From contig JARFXM010000003.1 in the NCBI GenBank assembly GCA_029532625.1, positions 4,836,001-4,900,000 on the forward strand: 64,000 nt of DNA, in the 5' to 3' direction. Numbering within the stretch: the stretch's first letter is position 1; the number at the start of each line of letters is the position of its first letter. The notes beneath the pieces were generated by a model that searched no databases, was not told the DNA's origin, and saw only the letters and a program-made list of their open reading frames with translations. This DNA comes from Lomentospora prolificans (lineage: Eukaryota > Ascomycota > Sordariomycetes > Microascales > Microascaceae). This document shows positions 25,319-37,166 of the stretch, piece after piece. The translations under genes and the position numbers were made by a program.

Positions 25319-26108
25319 CGCTGGCAACTAAACCGACGAGGAAAGGAAAGATAGCGGTAGATTGTTTATTGGAGGGAAATAAGTCCAGCCGTAGGCAAGC
25401 CATGTTGGGATCTCTGCCTGATCGAGCGAATGCGATGCTCGAGATGGATCGAATCATTCATGGGCGATTCACGATTCACGCACGTGATCCGAGAACGACG
25501 CCTTGTGCTGCCGCCTCCCAAAGGGGCTGCGACGGTGAAATATTAACCCGAATGTGTATACATTTGTCTGTTTGCAGCAGATTGAAAGCCAGCGATTGTT
25601 TGGAAACCGCAAGTGTTCGAAGCTGTAAAACACAGTTGCACAACCCCTGGCTTATATTTACCACGGGCCAAGAACCAGACCAACAGTTGCGCAGCCTGGC
25701 AGTGCCGTCTTGGGGAGGCGACAGATCCGGACTCCGGATACACGGCCATATGGCTAATCGCAGCCGGCCGGTTCTTTTTCGGCTCTCCGATTGGCCTGGG
25801 GACGACAAAGCCAGCATGCAGTCTAAACTATCTACTGAAATCTAGTACCAGCAGACATCGAGCCAACGCGCAGGCGGGAGTAGGGGATACTCCTCACCAA
25901 TTGATTTTTCTCGTCGAATCAACGACAAACATGGCATTAGACGAATGCGCACACATGATCCGCTGACATGTATGTTCGTGTAACTAGAACCGACGTCATC
26001 GCGAGACACAGAGCATGAAATCACAAACCTCTCCTTCCCTTTATCTCTATCCCCGACTCAATCAAAGGAGCCGATGGAAGATTGAACACTTGGATTTGAA
26101 AAAAGAGA
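25319..26108. other. Intergenic region upstream of the F-box gene
   Basis: Contains the F-box gene promoter. Overlapping short frames occur on both strands, none supported. It runs into the decayed gene described next. Confidence 0.5.
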
Positions 26109-27084
26109 ATGGACCTGCGTAACCAAGTTCGCTCGTTGACGGGCCTCGGCCGATACCAGCAAGCGCTTGATCTGCTAGAGTCTCCGCCGGGGCGAGCATT
26201 AAATGGCTCGATTCGATCAATATAACTGGGGGATATATCGTACAAACAGGGATACTTATCCAAGGCCCTGGATCATTACAAAAGGGCTATCAACGACTCG
26301 TCAACAGCCTTGCATCCCCCAACATTGCTTGCGCGCGTCCAACTTTAATGCAATCCGCTTCGGCTGATGGTTAACCCGGGCTTGCAAGGGCTCCATATTT
26401 TCATCGGAAGATTCGAGAAGGGTTCTCAGAGAGTCCCTTGAAAACCTGCCTCCGGGTCCTTTGTGTGAGGATGCGGTATGTTCTGGCCGTGTCCCGTTGA
26501 GCTACGCCGGGTTTCTCAGAATGTATGGAGAGCCACTTTCTAAATACCAAGGTGAATATTAGATAATTGTAAGGGCGACGTACGCAAAGACGGTTCTCCT
26601 AGACAAAGTTTTCCGCAGCCGGTCAGCAGTTGATGAGGAGCTCGACAGGCTCAGATGGTATAGCGAGGCCTTGGATGCAAGCATGAATGCCGGAGAGTTC
26701 AGATCTGTCGCTCTACATCTCGCAGAAGATTACTTCAATCTCATATCGGACAAGGAACCGGTCGAGAAAGGAGCCCTGTAATGGAGAGAATGGGCGGATA
26801 AGACGAAATCTATCGTCGATTCATCCAGCGTACCCACAGTTTACACGGCTCAAGCTTTCAGTATTCAATCTACATACGTAGAGAAGTTGGGCGACGAGAT
26901 ACCTCCAGGGCCTTTCGCAAGGGCTAGAAATGGTGCAGAATATCAGGAAAGGCACCGAGTGCCTCGACCGTCAGGATCGGTATCGAACTTGCGGAAAAGT
27001 CTGCCGCGCAGTTCGCAGTACTGCTTGCCCAGTTCAAGGCCATTGGGTTGTGGCTCCGAGAGTCTAGCCGCGCGCCAACTGTGA
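26109..27084 (+). pseudogene. Decayed TPR-like gene remnant
   Basis: Protein-like reading interrupted by stops and a frame shift. In one frame, 26109-26348 reads MDLRNQVRSLTGLGRYQQAL, then a stop at 26223-26225, then in the same frame LGDISYKQGYLSKALDHYKR and a second stop at 26346-26348. The xYKQGxLSKALDHYKRAI run resembles a TPR helix pair. The next recognisable part, 26392-27084, is in another frame and has stops at 26560-26562 (TAG) and 26779-26781 (TAA), between segments such as KTVLLDKVFRS and HLAEDYFNLISDKEP. All interrupting codons are TAA or TAG, which C-to-T change of glutamine codons would produce. Possible further remains extend to about 27400. It could instead be a live gene with missed introns, but several breaks have no splice signals. 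Confidence 0.5.
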
Positions 27085-27849
27085 TGGAGACGGATAGCGC
27101 CATCTTCTTCCACGTCAAAGAGAGCGATACCCGCTGGCTCAAAGGCTGGATAGCGTACGCCATGTCGCAGGCATATCAACAATTAGGCAGTACACAGAGT
27201 GGTGTTTGTCTCTCTAGACAAAGTGTACAGCCAAAGACAAAGCTATCGCTAACACCTTGCTTCTTCGCAATAGCGTCGAATCTGTTCCGCGGCTGGAGGC
27301 TGTGGCATTTGACAATAGCCTGCTGAGATGGGAGCGTAGAATAGAACAAGAAATTGAAGATGGGTTGGCTAAGGAAGCCATTGAAAAGGTTGGTTGTATT
27401 ATACTGCGGAGTGGCTGAGGAGAGGAGACGAAAGGGTCCACGACTGGATTGAAGCTGGAGGAGGTCGGAAGACAGATACCGGCCGATGACCAGGAACTGG
27501 CCCACGGACTAAGCTGGTATTTCGGCTCGTGGACCGTTCCCCCGAAGTCGGCTTTTGGGAAGGCGATAAAACCAGAGTAGGAGCTAAAATCTAAAACAAA
27601 AAGGCACCATCGCAGTGTGGCATGATGTGCTCTATAAATAATATAGAACGCCGTTAATATCTGATTCGCATTAGAAATGCCATGATGATCCAAGCGGTCG
27701 ATAAACGGGCTCTCGATGCCAATACTTGATATCCTTCACCACCAAACAGCACAGGATATACGCTCTTCCTCCGATCCTCCACGTATGTAGATGGCTGGGG
27801 CCGAGAACCATGGCATTAATATCATTCCTTTTCACCTCACAAGAAAATT

Positions 27850-28350
27850 CTGATATTCACGCATTCCCTCTGTGTTTCTGTGTCTTGCATTCCACCTTCT
27901 TAACGTAGTGCATCGTCAAAATGAGGTGGAAGTAGAACAGATCGAAACAGGTGGCCAGGATCAATACGACCGACACAAACACGACAGCAGTCGCAGCCCT
28001 CGCAATTACGTAGGAAAAAGTCGTGAAACGTCAAACTGTCCTGCAGCTTCTGCGTAGCCAAGCCCACCTGTATAGCCGACAGGACGACGGTGACGCATAT
28101 GAATATGGCTGTGGATTGCGTCTACTTTGGATGTTTTCAGGTCTAATTCGAGATATAGGCGAGGGTCCTGGCGTCGGTCGATTAGGCGAGGGTTGTGCTG
28201 GCAGCTAGCAGGAAAAACGCTGCCGGGTGAGGAGGGGATTGAGGATTCCTTGGAGAACGGAGGTTCTAGTCCTGACAGCACGCCAGGATACGATCCGATA
28301 TCTGCAGTCTCGCGCCGACAATACATTAACTGTGTGTCGGGTCTCAGTTC
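27850..28350 (-). pseudogene. Decayed membrane-protein gene remnant
   Basis: On the minus strand three consecutive protein-like pieces lie in shifted frames. First is a soluble piece (LYLELDLKTSKVDAIHSHIH), then a hydrophobic helix with VTVVLSAIQVGLATQKLQ, then a second helix with ATAVVFVSVVLILATC and a basic tail ending in a TGA. Two hydrophobic helices in this arrangement, near the C-terminus, recur in many fungal hypothetical proteins. Frame shifts at about 28100 and 28010 (the latter at a T5 run) make this look like a broken gene. The ends are approximate and the family is not named. Confidence 0.35.
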
Positions 28351-28827
28351 TCTCTTGACAAAGGGAGCCTCACGGAGATGACTTTATGCCGTGTTGCCGA
28401 TGAACAAACCAACCGGTGCTAAAGCGTCGGGTATTGTTGCCATTGGGCTCGTGCCGTTTTCAAACCTCAAGCCAGATAGCCAGCTAGCCAGTTAGTTGGC
28501 GTGAACCGTGATTGCTGGCCACCCCGAATATTGGTCAATAATGTAAAGAACATCGTCTGCGGGAACCCTTCCTGTTAGGAAAGATCAGCTAAAGCTCCAA
28601 CAGCAGCCTCGTATCCTGATTTAAGGCTATATAAGAGACGATTACCCCAAAGGTCCTCAGCCAAACCAGTCGTCCGTACGCTGTTAATCAAGCCGATCCT
28701 CTGATGGGACCAATTCTGCGCCCACCCACTGTCAAAGCGAGTACGTCAGTACAGCTTCAAGTTCCTCTTAACAGCAAATCCCGATCATGGAAAAAGTACG
28801 GTGCTCTGTCGGGTTGAATGCCGAGAC

Positions 28828-28849
28828 TTTTTTTTTTTTTTTTTTTTTT
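28828..28849. repeat. Poly(T) tract, T22
   Basis: Uninterrupted run of 22 T in intergenic sequence. Confidence 0.9.
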
Positions 28850-31406
28850 CGGTGTCCTAGAGATCGAGCGTTGGAGAATCCATCATTGGGATGAAAACAC
28901 GAGGAAAACGTCTCGTCGTGCCATTCATCTTCATCTGGCAAGGAAACCCCTTCATTCGCGTGTCTTCCACGTCCGCACGCGAAGAAGAGCCCCTCTTCCC
29001 CCAGCAAAATATACAAATCCGCGCCTGTCGGACTACACCTCATGCCTCAACCACCAGGATGAACTGTAGCTCACATATCCCTTCATCTTTCTCACAGCGG
29101 CGTCTTCTCTAATTGGTAATTGGAGGACAGGGTAAAACTGACAGCTATCGGAGGTGATGCAGGCTCTGTCTTTGGAGACGTCATCCACGATCGCACCCTT
29201 CTCTCTTTCTCTCCCACAACCAGAACCTGTCCTTGGATTTCGCACAACATTATAAATGGATTCCCCATGGCTCCTCCTGCCTATCTCGTAGGCGTGGAAA
29301 TAGAATGCGTCAGAAGGACTGCCAGAGTAGCTTACTTTCCTACAACCCACGTCTCGTCCACGACGGGTGGGTTGTTAAAACCGAGAGAAATCGCCGTTTG
29401 CACAACCAACCCAAAGGATCACAGGCTCGAGGAATACACATGCGGAGGATTCCTACGGTGGATCCTTCATGTACACCGCAGCCTCGGGGATTGTTGAATG
29501 CTCGTATTTCACTCTGTGACGACAGCTTGCTGTATTTCCTTACCCACCACGCTTTGAAATCCTCTTGCTCCGGGAGGAGTAAGATCATTGGTATCACATC
29601 CACGGTCCGATCTCAAGTCGGGCTGACGGCGTAATTACCGCCGGCGGTTTGGAGGCACGGAGTAAAGCACCGCCGGTCGACATAACGCACGGCTGGTCAT
29701 GCAGATCCACGGGCATCTATTGACCAAGCAGATTGTCTTGGCACTCCTTCGGATTTCGGGCCATCTGGGAAGGCAGCAAAAAAAAAAAAAAAAAGGGAAA
29801 AGAAAAAAAAAAGTATCGTAGAGGCGGTAAACGAGAGGGTAAGGCTGTGGCTGTGCTGGTGTCGGCAAGAAAGATGGTCTCGAAAGTACCTTGATTTCAG
29901 CCTACTGAAGCTAACTTGTTCATGGTTAGACCCAAGGTGTCGCCTCTGACCCGATCAGCGAATATCTCCGAATGGGATCTCAGATACTTCCCAAGTGGGG
30001 AGAAGTTCAACGATCTCGTTTCTAAGGAACGGCATGGTAAGCCGAAGAACGCGCCAAACAAACAGGCCAGATGGCCGCAAGGAAGGTACCAGGAGACAAA
30101 AGGGCCCGCAGCTTGAGAAACTCAGGGCCAGACCCTTTTCTTCATCGTGTCCCTTGCATGAGGCCGGGGGCCACGAGCACCGCGTTGCGTATTGACGGCT
30201 GACAAATCCGGGCAGTTTGCTGGGTATCTTCCTGTCTTGATTAGAAATCCAATGGACATGGAAGGATTTTTCTCGGCCACAAGCCCTGCGGAATTGCGCC
30301 AGAGGTGGGGTGGACAACGCTTTCGAGATTGATGTACCAGCAATGTTGTTTCACACTTGCAGGCGGAGCGTGGAATATGCCGTGGTGGATTGATTATGTG
30401 TGCTCCAAAGGCATCAATTGCCAGCTTGACCTTCTTGTTCCAGCTACAACCAAGTTGGAGAAGGAGGGGCGGGTTGTGATTAGTAAACAGCTGCCAAGCT
30501 TACAGGTACCGCACCTGCTCCTGGAAATAGCACACCAGCATCAGCACCAGCGCCATGCGATTGAGATTGATCCATGCCAGGCTGGCTGGCGTTGACACAT
30601 TTGATCAATTGATCCTGGTCACACTCAAATGGTGCCCCACCTGACTGGAGCATCGATCAAGATGGCGGGGTAGATTTGGAAGCTGGAGCTAATTAACGAG
30701 CGATCAACACCTCCCCCTATCCACGGATGCAAGCTCCAGGGCGCCTCAGACCGCACAGCCAGCTCTTCAGCTCCCCGCTTCCAATTGAGCAACCGTTGCG
30801 ACCACTTATCGCCTGAACATTGGCAACCGCTGGCTGGCTCTGGGGAACGCTCAACGGAGCAATTGGATGTGGATAAACCCGACTAGCGGCTAGCACGGCT
30901 GCTCCAAGCTCTCCTTTTTGCCTTTCTCGAACAGGTAACATCCATATGAGAAGTTTCTAACGGTTTCCACGGGTAGGTACTAGCTCGCTCGCACCCCGCA
31001 TTTGACTTCGACCCATTCATCGCGAAACTTTATCCATGAAGCCAGCACAGGGTACCTAAGCTACCGTTTTCTGACTGACCGTAGCCTGGCTAGCTGATGC
31101 CACCAGGTTTGACGAGCCACTTCTGCGTAAGCCAGCCTGCGCCTGCCCACTTGCGTTTCAGTGGCTCGAAATCCCCCACCCGGTTCGTTTCTTGTATCGA
31201 GTCCAAACATGTCGTGTCCCGCTCCGCCCGGCATGATCGTCGGGAAATGGGTCCGGGAATGTCTTCCTTGTGCACCGTTTTCTTGGTCTCTACTCTAGTG
31301 ACCCGTCGTAACGGGAGGACTAAGTAGAGGGGGGCCCGCATCGATGAAGGAGGAGCACGGTTGCCTAGGGGCCTACTGGACCCGAAATCTAGACAGCCTC
31401 CCAGGA

Positions 31407-31415
31407 TATTTAAAG
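31407..31415 (+). promoter_or_regulatory. TATA-like element of the DUF1993 gene
   Basis: TATTTAAAG about 215 bp before the ATG at 31623, followed by a C- and A-rich probable 5' UTR. The position and strand fit a core promoter. Confidence 0.35.
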
Positions 31416-31569
31416 TCGAGCTTGTTCCCTATTCTCGTAACTCTCCTTGCTTTCCTCTCCACTCCCATCTCAAACTCTGATATCCCATTAACAAAACCAA
31501 TCCATCCACCCACGACCTCTTGAACCTATCCATTCTCGCTCTAAACTAAACCCCACATCCACAAGCAAA

Positions 31570-31600
31570 ACACACACACACAACCACATACACACACACG
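31570..31600 (+). repeat. CA-rich microsatellite in probable 5' UTR
   Basis: An interrupted (CA)n run ends about 20 bp before the start codon of the DUF1993 gene, so it is probably transcribed as leader. Confidence 0.7.
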
Positions 31601-31622
31601 TAAACCCACTCAACCGCCCAAA

Positions 31623-32159
31623 ATGCCTTACTCCCTCGCCGACGCCACCCTCCCCGTCCTCAAGGCCGCGCTCGCCACTCTCTCCAACATAATCAAGAAA
31701 CTCGAGGCCCACGCCACCGCCAACTCCATCCCCCTCACCGACCTCCCCAACTGGAAGCTCGCCGACGACATGCTGCCCCTCTCCTTCCAGGTCTTCATGG
31801 TCTGCGACGCCGCCTCCAAGTTTGTCTCCCGCGCCTCCGGCGAGGAACCCGCCTCCTTCAACAGGGATACCCTTACCTCCCTCGAGGCCTGCCATACTCT
31901 CATCGCCGACGCCCAAAAGATTGTCGACAAGGCTGAGGCCGCCACCATCGAGAAGAACACCGACGTCGACGTCACCATCAACCTCGGTCCCGAAAAGACC
32001 GCCACCATGCCCTCTAGGGGCTACGCTGAGGGCTACACCCTCCCCAACGTCTTCTTCCACCTCAACATGGCGTACGCTATTGGCAGGAGCAAGGGCGTTC
32101 AGCTCGGCAAGATGGATTACCTTACCCCCTTCATTGGCAAGTGGATTGGCATGGCTTAG
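31623..32159 (+). CDS. DUF1993 family protein
   Basis: Single-exon gene, 178 residues, of the DUF1993 (PF09351-type) family, a predicted all-helical cytosolic protein without established function. Recognisable points are the N-terminal LPVLKAALATLSNIIKKLE, the conserved LTDLPNWKLADDMLPLSFQV segment, a middle TFNR-like part (PASFNRDTLTSLEACHTLI), the FFHLNMAYAIGRSKGV segment and the end GKMDYLTPFIGKW. The length is that of the family. The coding sequence is very GC-rich at third positions (long runs of GCC, CTC and ACC), in contrast to most neighbours, which suggests high expression. Antisense frames of over 200 codons across the gene are a by-product of that codon bias. Confidence 0.88.
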   Translation: MPYSLADATLPVLKAALATLSNIIKKLEAHATANSIPLTDLPNWKLADDMLPLSFQVFMVCDAASKFVSRASGEEPASFNRDTLTSLEACHTLIADAQKIVDKAEAATIEKNTDVDVTINLGPEKTATMPSRGYAEGYTLPNVFFHLNMAYAIGRSKGVQLGKMDYLTPFIGKWIGMA

Positions 32160-32598
32160 AGCCGGATGCGGTTTGAGACGAAGTGAAGGAAACAAGTTTA
32201 GAGAACAACGAATTTGAATGAGAAACTCCTTGATACCAGCACTTTATATCCACATATTCCGAGTAATATTCGCAGTACCCAAAGAACGTGACAAGTTGGA
32301 AGACGCTAAAACCTTGTGTGTTTGGTGAATCAATGCATTGGAAAAAAAAAAGGAAACCAATCGCGCGCCTGCCTTACTGGTAGCTAATACATTGTATAAA
32401 AAGGACACCGCCGAGAAAAACGAAATCCTGAGCATCGACACCGATTCTCCCCCTCTTTGCTCCGTTCCCCCGCGAAAGGAAGAAAAAGTAATAAATAAAA
32501 ATATGTTTCCCTGCTCCCGATACCAAAAAGACGATACTTGTACAGATTTCGCATGCTTTTCGTACACGTTTCTTCCTCCCCATATCTTTCCACCCCCC
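32160..32598. other. Convergent 3' region
   Basis: 3' UTRs of the DUF1993 gene (+) and the Mto1-like gene (-). An A-rich run begins at about 32340. No gene is seen. Confidence 0.6.
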
Positions 32599-35500
32599 TC
32601 AATCCAGTTCGTTGGACCTCTTTATCCGCCCCATCTCCGTTCTCAGTTCCCGGTTCTGGTTCTCCAAGTCGCCGAGCCTCTGCCGCGCCGCCGTGCGATC
32701 TTGATTCCTGCCTTCCCTTTCTGCCTTTAGCTTGCGCTCCATCTCCTTGAGCCTCAGGAGGAGAGCGTGGTCGTTGCCGCCAGAGTCCGGCACTCCACCG
32801 GTTACGTCAGCTGCGGAGAGGACCTCCCTGTTTGATGAGCCGGATGTAAGGCCGTGAGATGTAGAGGCGCGTGTCATGGTCGAGGTTCGCCCGCTGCTGG
32901 TATAGACGTTCTTCCTGCTCCTACTGCTTTCCCTATCCCGCGGTCCGGTAGGAATCGAAGGCGAAGGGCTGCCCGACACGGCGTCGACGATGGCCGAGGT
33001 CGCATCACCCGCCATGCCGCCATAGACCGCACGGGCACGAACGTCGCTGGCAGTTCGCAGCGTCGCGTTCTCCACCCTTAGCTGCCTAACCATGTCCTCG
33101 AGGGCATCGACGTGTGCCTGCGTTTCCGACGAGCCGTAACGGCCGAGCGAGCCAGACGCGATGCCATTCCGCACCATGGTCTCGAGGCGATCCAGTTTTT
33201 TCACTCGCACCTCGAGGCCGGTCTCCAAGTTCTGATACTCCCTCCACAACTCCTTTTCGACAGACTTGATCCTGGACTGGAACCCACCAACCATACTTTC
33301 CAGTGTCTTCACAGCGGCCAACAAGTTCTTGCTGAAACCAGGCAACATCGTCGCCACAGCCTCCAGCGAAGGCAAAGCGCGCCCGTTGATAAGGCTATTA
33401 TCGTGCGCCCAGTCGCTGCCACAGAGGCTGCTGAGCCTTGACCACAAGACAAGCAACAGGTTGTTGCGCTCGGTGAGCTGGTCCTTGAGTGCGTTCTCGA
33501 GCCCGACGAGCTTCTTCTGTGACTGCGCCCGCTGCGCCTCAAGTTCTTGGATGCGGGTCTCCTGCGTGCTGACCGTGACACTGACGTGCTGGTGTGTCTT
33601 CTGGAATGTTTCGAACTGGCTCTTGGTCGTGCGGTGCGCCTGACGCTCCTTCTCAAGGAGCTCGGCGAGACGGCGTGACTCGAGACCGTGAGATTCGAGT
33701 AGACCGTCGCGCTGCTTGAGGAGCCGGTCCTTTTCGGCGAGGTCGGCCTTGGTAGCGTCGAGCTCGCGGGTGGAGTCTTCGAGCTGTCGCTGCAGACCGG
33801 AAATCGACTACATGATTTGTTAGAAACGACCGAATACAGCAAGTAGCTTAATCGCAGACTTACGTTGAGGAGGCTCGACTTGGTGCCGTTCAGGTCGCCC
33901 AGGGCCACTCTCAGGCTGCCCTCTAACTCCATCAACCTCTCCTTCCACTCCGTTGCCTCCACCTCGCGCGATGTCAGCGCCTTACGCAGCCTACGCGCCT
34001 CGTCCTTGGCCGCCGACGCCTCCCTATTTAACCCGTTGACGAGCTGCAGCACCTCTTCCTTCTCGCGGTTCGCCACCATCTCACGCTGCCTTCTCTCAGA
34101 TTGAAGCCTCTGTTCAAGCTCCGAGACCCGATCCTTCTCGTCACGAAGGCTCTGCTCCGCGCCCGCCAGCTCTGCCTCAAGGTTGCCGATGCGGATCTTG
34201 TCGGCCTCCTGCTCCTCCCGTAGGAAGGCGATTTCTCCTTGAGAAGACTCTTGCTGCACACCCAGGCGGTTCGCCTTGTCGTTGGACTCGGCAAGCTTAG
34301 TTTCGAGCTCCTCAAGCTCAGTGTTGGCCTGCGCCATGTCTTGCTCAAGCTGCTGGATGCGCCGCAGCTTGTTGTCCTGCTCGTCTTCCAACCTCAGCAG
34401 AGCGTCACTCATCTTACGCATCTCTTCTTGTAGCGCCGCAAAGTTCTCGGATCGATCCTGTAGATCAAGTTGCAGCCTGTGGATCTCGTCGTTACGTTGA
34501 TCGAGGTCGCCTTCGAGGGCATCGATCTCTGTCTGTGCTTCCTTGCGCAGAGCCTCAAACTCCGACTCCATCTCAGCCTGCTCCCTCAGCGCCTCGTCAC
34601 GTTCGGCCTGGAGAGCGACGAGGTCATTCATGGTTGTCTCAAGATCCTGCTGCAGGGCCGTTGCGATTTCCTCGGTTTGCCTCTGGCTCTCGATGGCGGT
34701 CTCAAAGTCCTGCATGCACTTGTCGAGTTCCTGCTGAAGTTCCTGGTTCTGCAACTTGACCTCGTTGATCTTGTCGCGGCTCTCCGCAAGCTGGTTCTCT
34801 AACTCCTCCTTTAAGGCTTCGTCCTGAGGATTAGTTACACGAGTTGTGCCGCTGTTCCTTGACATGGAGCGCTGATGATGAGCGCCGGCACGAGAGGCAG
34901 ACCTCTCCAACAGTGTATCAATCGTGGAAGGTGCCGGGCCGCCTCGTCGCTGAGCCATCTTAAGATCTTCAATCTCCTGGTAGAGTCTCTCCTTTTCACG
35001 GTTCCTCGAGGTAAGCATCGATGTCTGAGCACCAACTTCGCGGCGGAGCTCAGCGTTTTCGTGGCGAAGCTGCTCACTCTCGCGTCGTAGCTCCTCAATA
35101 AGGGTGCTAGCTGTACTCATGCCGTTGGTGCTTTCCATCTCCCCGGAAAGACCAGAGACGGGCCGAGACGGCGAGCCGGCCTTGTGCTTCTTCGTAATAT
35201 TGTAAATATTTGTGGTGTGATGCAGACCTCCACCAGAGGCCATTTCTTGCTTCATCCTGAAGATTTCATCTCGTAGTCGTCGGTTATCTTCATCAGCCTG
35301 TTCCCGGCGGGCGGTTTCTTGCTCGAGGAGATCTTTCCATACGTCCGTCTCGTCTTGTCTACCAAGCGACTCGCCGACGTTGCGCTCACCCAGGGACCTA
35401 ACCATTTCGGACATCTTGCGCTTCTCGTTCTCCTTGTTGATGCATTCGTGACGGAGCCTCTCGATCTCAACGGCGTACTCCTCAACTCGTTCCCTGAGGT

Positions 35501-37166
35501 AAAATAGCTCCTCCTCGCGCTCCTGGGCAGCCGCGTCGTCAAAGGACTGATTGGAGTTCGACGAGGCTCCGCTCTTGGCTGTGCTCGGCCTCTCGTCCTC
35601 CTCCTTCAGTTGTTTCTCTAGGTCCTTCACCCTCCTCCTCAGTGCCTTATTTTCCCTTTGGATCACCGCTAGACTGGTCTTGAGCTCCACATTCTCCGAG
35701 ATCATTTCCTTAACACCTTCCTCGGAGAGCTTGTCAAGCCGGTCACTCAAGAACATGACCTTGAGCTTAAGATCAAAGTTTTCCTTGGAGAGCCTCTCAA
35801 TCGTGCTGCTCTGCTCCTTGAGCGTCAGGTTCTTACCGGAGCGCGAAGGGCCGATGGACGACGTGAGGTTCGAGGGCTTGCGAGGGGTGACGAGGCCGCT
35901 CCGAAACTTGTACTCTTTAGCGAGGGATTCGGGGACTTGTACGTTTTGGACATGACGGGCGATGACAGTGTCGGTGGGGTCCTTGAGATTCTGCTTTGAC
36001 GGTTTCGGCGTCTTCAGGAGATCTTCCTGGTTGTCTCTCGGTCGAAAACTGGTGTCTTCGTCGAGAGTTTCAAGATGGTCGTAGTTCTTGGATACTCCAC
36101 CGTCGTGGAGTTCATCGATCCCCGATGCCATACTACCCATACTTATTGACCTATTCAGGAAACTGCTAAGACTCCGAGGCATATTCATACTAGGGACGGC
36201 GCCTCCGGACTGTAGAGCGTAATCGGTCGCAAGCCCGACCGTCACGTCACTATCGGCGTCGTCTTGCTCAGGGTTTGTAAACGAAGATGTCGAAGACCGC
36301 TGGCTCGAGTTCCTACTCCGGAGGTACTTGGGCTTATGTAGACTATGACCGGGTGTGCTTCCCGCGTCAAACCCATATTTCGAGGGGCTAGGGCTCCGCC
36401 TCTGCTTGGGCAGGACGCCCGCAGGCACGGAGAGGGAGTTGTGCGAAAGCGCGGAGCGAGAGAAATCGAAGCTTGACAAATGTTCGTCCTCGTTGGCGGA
36501 GGCGCCTTCGTCCATGTCGGATTTCCGGATGACGGAGCCCTGGGATTGTGCGCTGGCCGACGAGATGGCGCGCGATATCGTACGAGCGGCGGCGGCGGCC
36601 GTCGGCGAGGAGGAGAGGTTTTCGAGGGATGATGTAGTATTAGATACATCGGCTGCGGTTGCTACAGGTTCGAGCGAAGGTAGGTGATCATTGTGGCCGG
36701 AATGAGGAGCGAGGTTTGGTCGGTTTGTGAGGGTCTCTTGCTTCTGGGGAGATGCAGACCGGAAGGAGGCATTATCCTCGACAAGCGGCGGAAGGTTTGG
36801 AGACGGCGACTGCGCGGCGCGAGGAGCAGCATCAAAGAGGTATGTATCATCGACGCCTCCAGTAGGATTCGTAGTGGTCAGTGGGGAGATGGGGGCGTGG
36901 AAGCTGGATTCGACGTCCTGGAGGTGAGCATGGACGGCCTGCTCGTGGAAAGAATCTAGATTGCTCTCATCTGGCTGCGCGCCCGTAAACGTCGTCTCGA
37001 TGATCGAGTTCGCTGATGGGAGTGGTGGCCTTGCCGAGTCATCAGGCTGCGCGTCCGACTTTCGATCGACCTGCGGCTCGGCATCTTTCGATGGAGTGTC
37101 GGTCGGTGTCGAGCTTTGTACGGGCTGCGGTGACGCCGGAGCCCTCTGGGGATCCTCCTCGTCCAT
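32599..37166 (-). CDS. Mto1/ApsB-like microtubule-organising coiled-coil protein (2 exons)
   Basis: Large protein, 1503 residues, of the centrosomin-type family that recruits gamma-tubulin complexes to microtubule-organising centres (Mto1 in fission yeast, ApsB in Aspergillus). Exon 1 is 37166-33864 and exon 2 is 33807-32599, joined in phase 0. The first 430 residues are Ser/Pro-rich and disordered. A Cnn_1N motif follows (about 445-515): STIERLSKENFDLKLKVMFL and the SEEGVKEMISENVELK part. A long coiled coil covers about 515-1200, with Glu/Gln-rich heptads. After a more ordered middle, the C-terminus shows RLKEMERKLKAEREGRNQDR followed by an RL-containing helix, which fits the Mto2-binding region of Mto1. 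Both end motifs together favour Mto1/ApsB over the spindle-pole protein Pcp1/PcpA. The single 56-nt intron is at a residue pair LLN/SIS. Confidence 0.88.

Larger units (their letters stand above)
28351..31622. other. Intergenic region with homopolymer tracts
   Basis: About 3.3 kb with no supported gene. It contains T22 at 28828-28849, A17 at 29778-29794 followed by more A-rich sequence, and a dense copy of the CCAGC/TAGCC motif at 28471-28500. The right end holds the promoter of the DUF1993 gene. Confidence 0.55.

Noticed and set aside
31488..32195. 235-codon minus-strand frame
   Set aside because: Antisense to the DUF1993 gene. Its Gly/Val-rich low-complexity product mirrors the biased codons of the sense gene.
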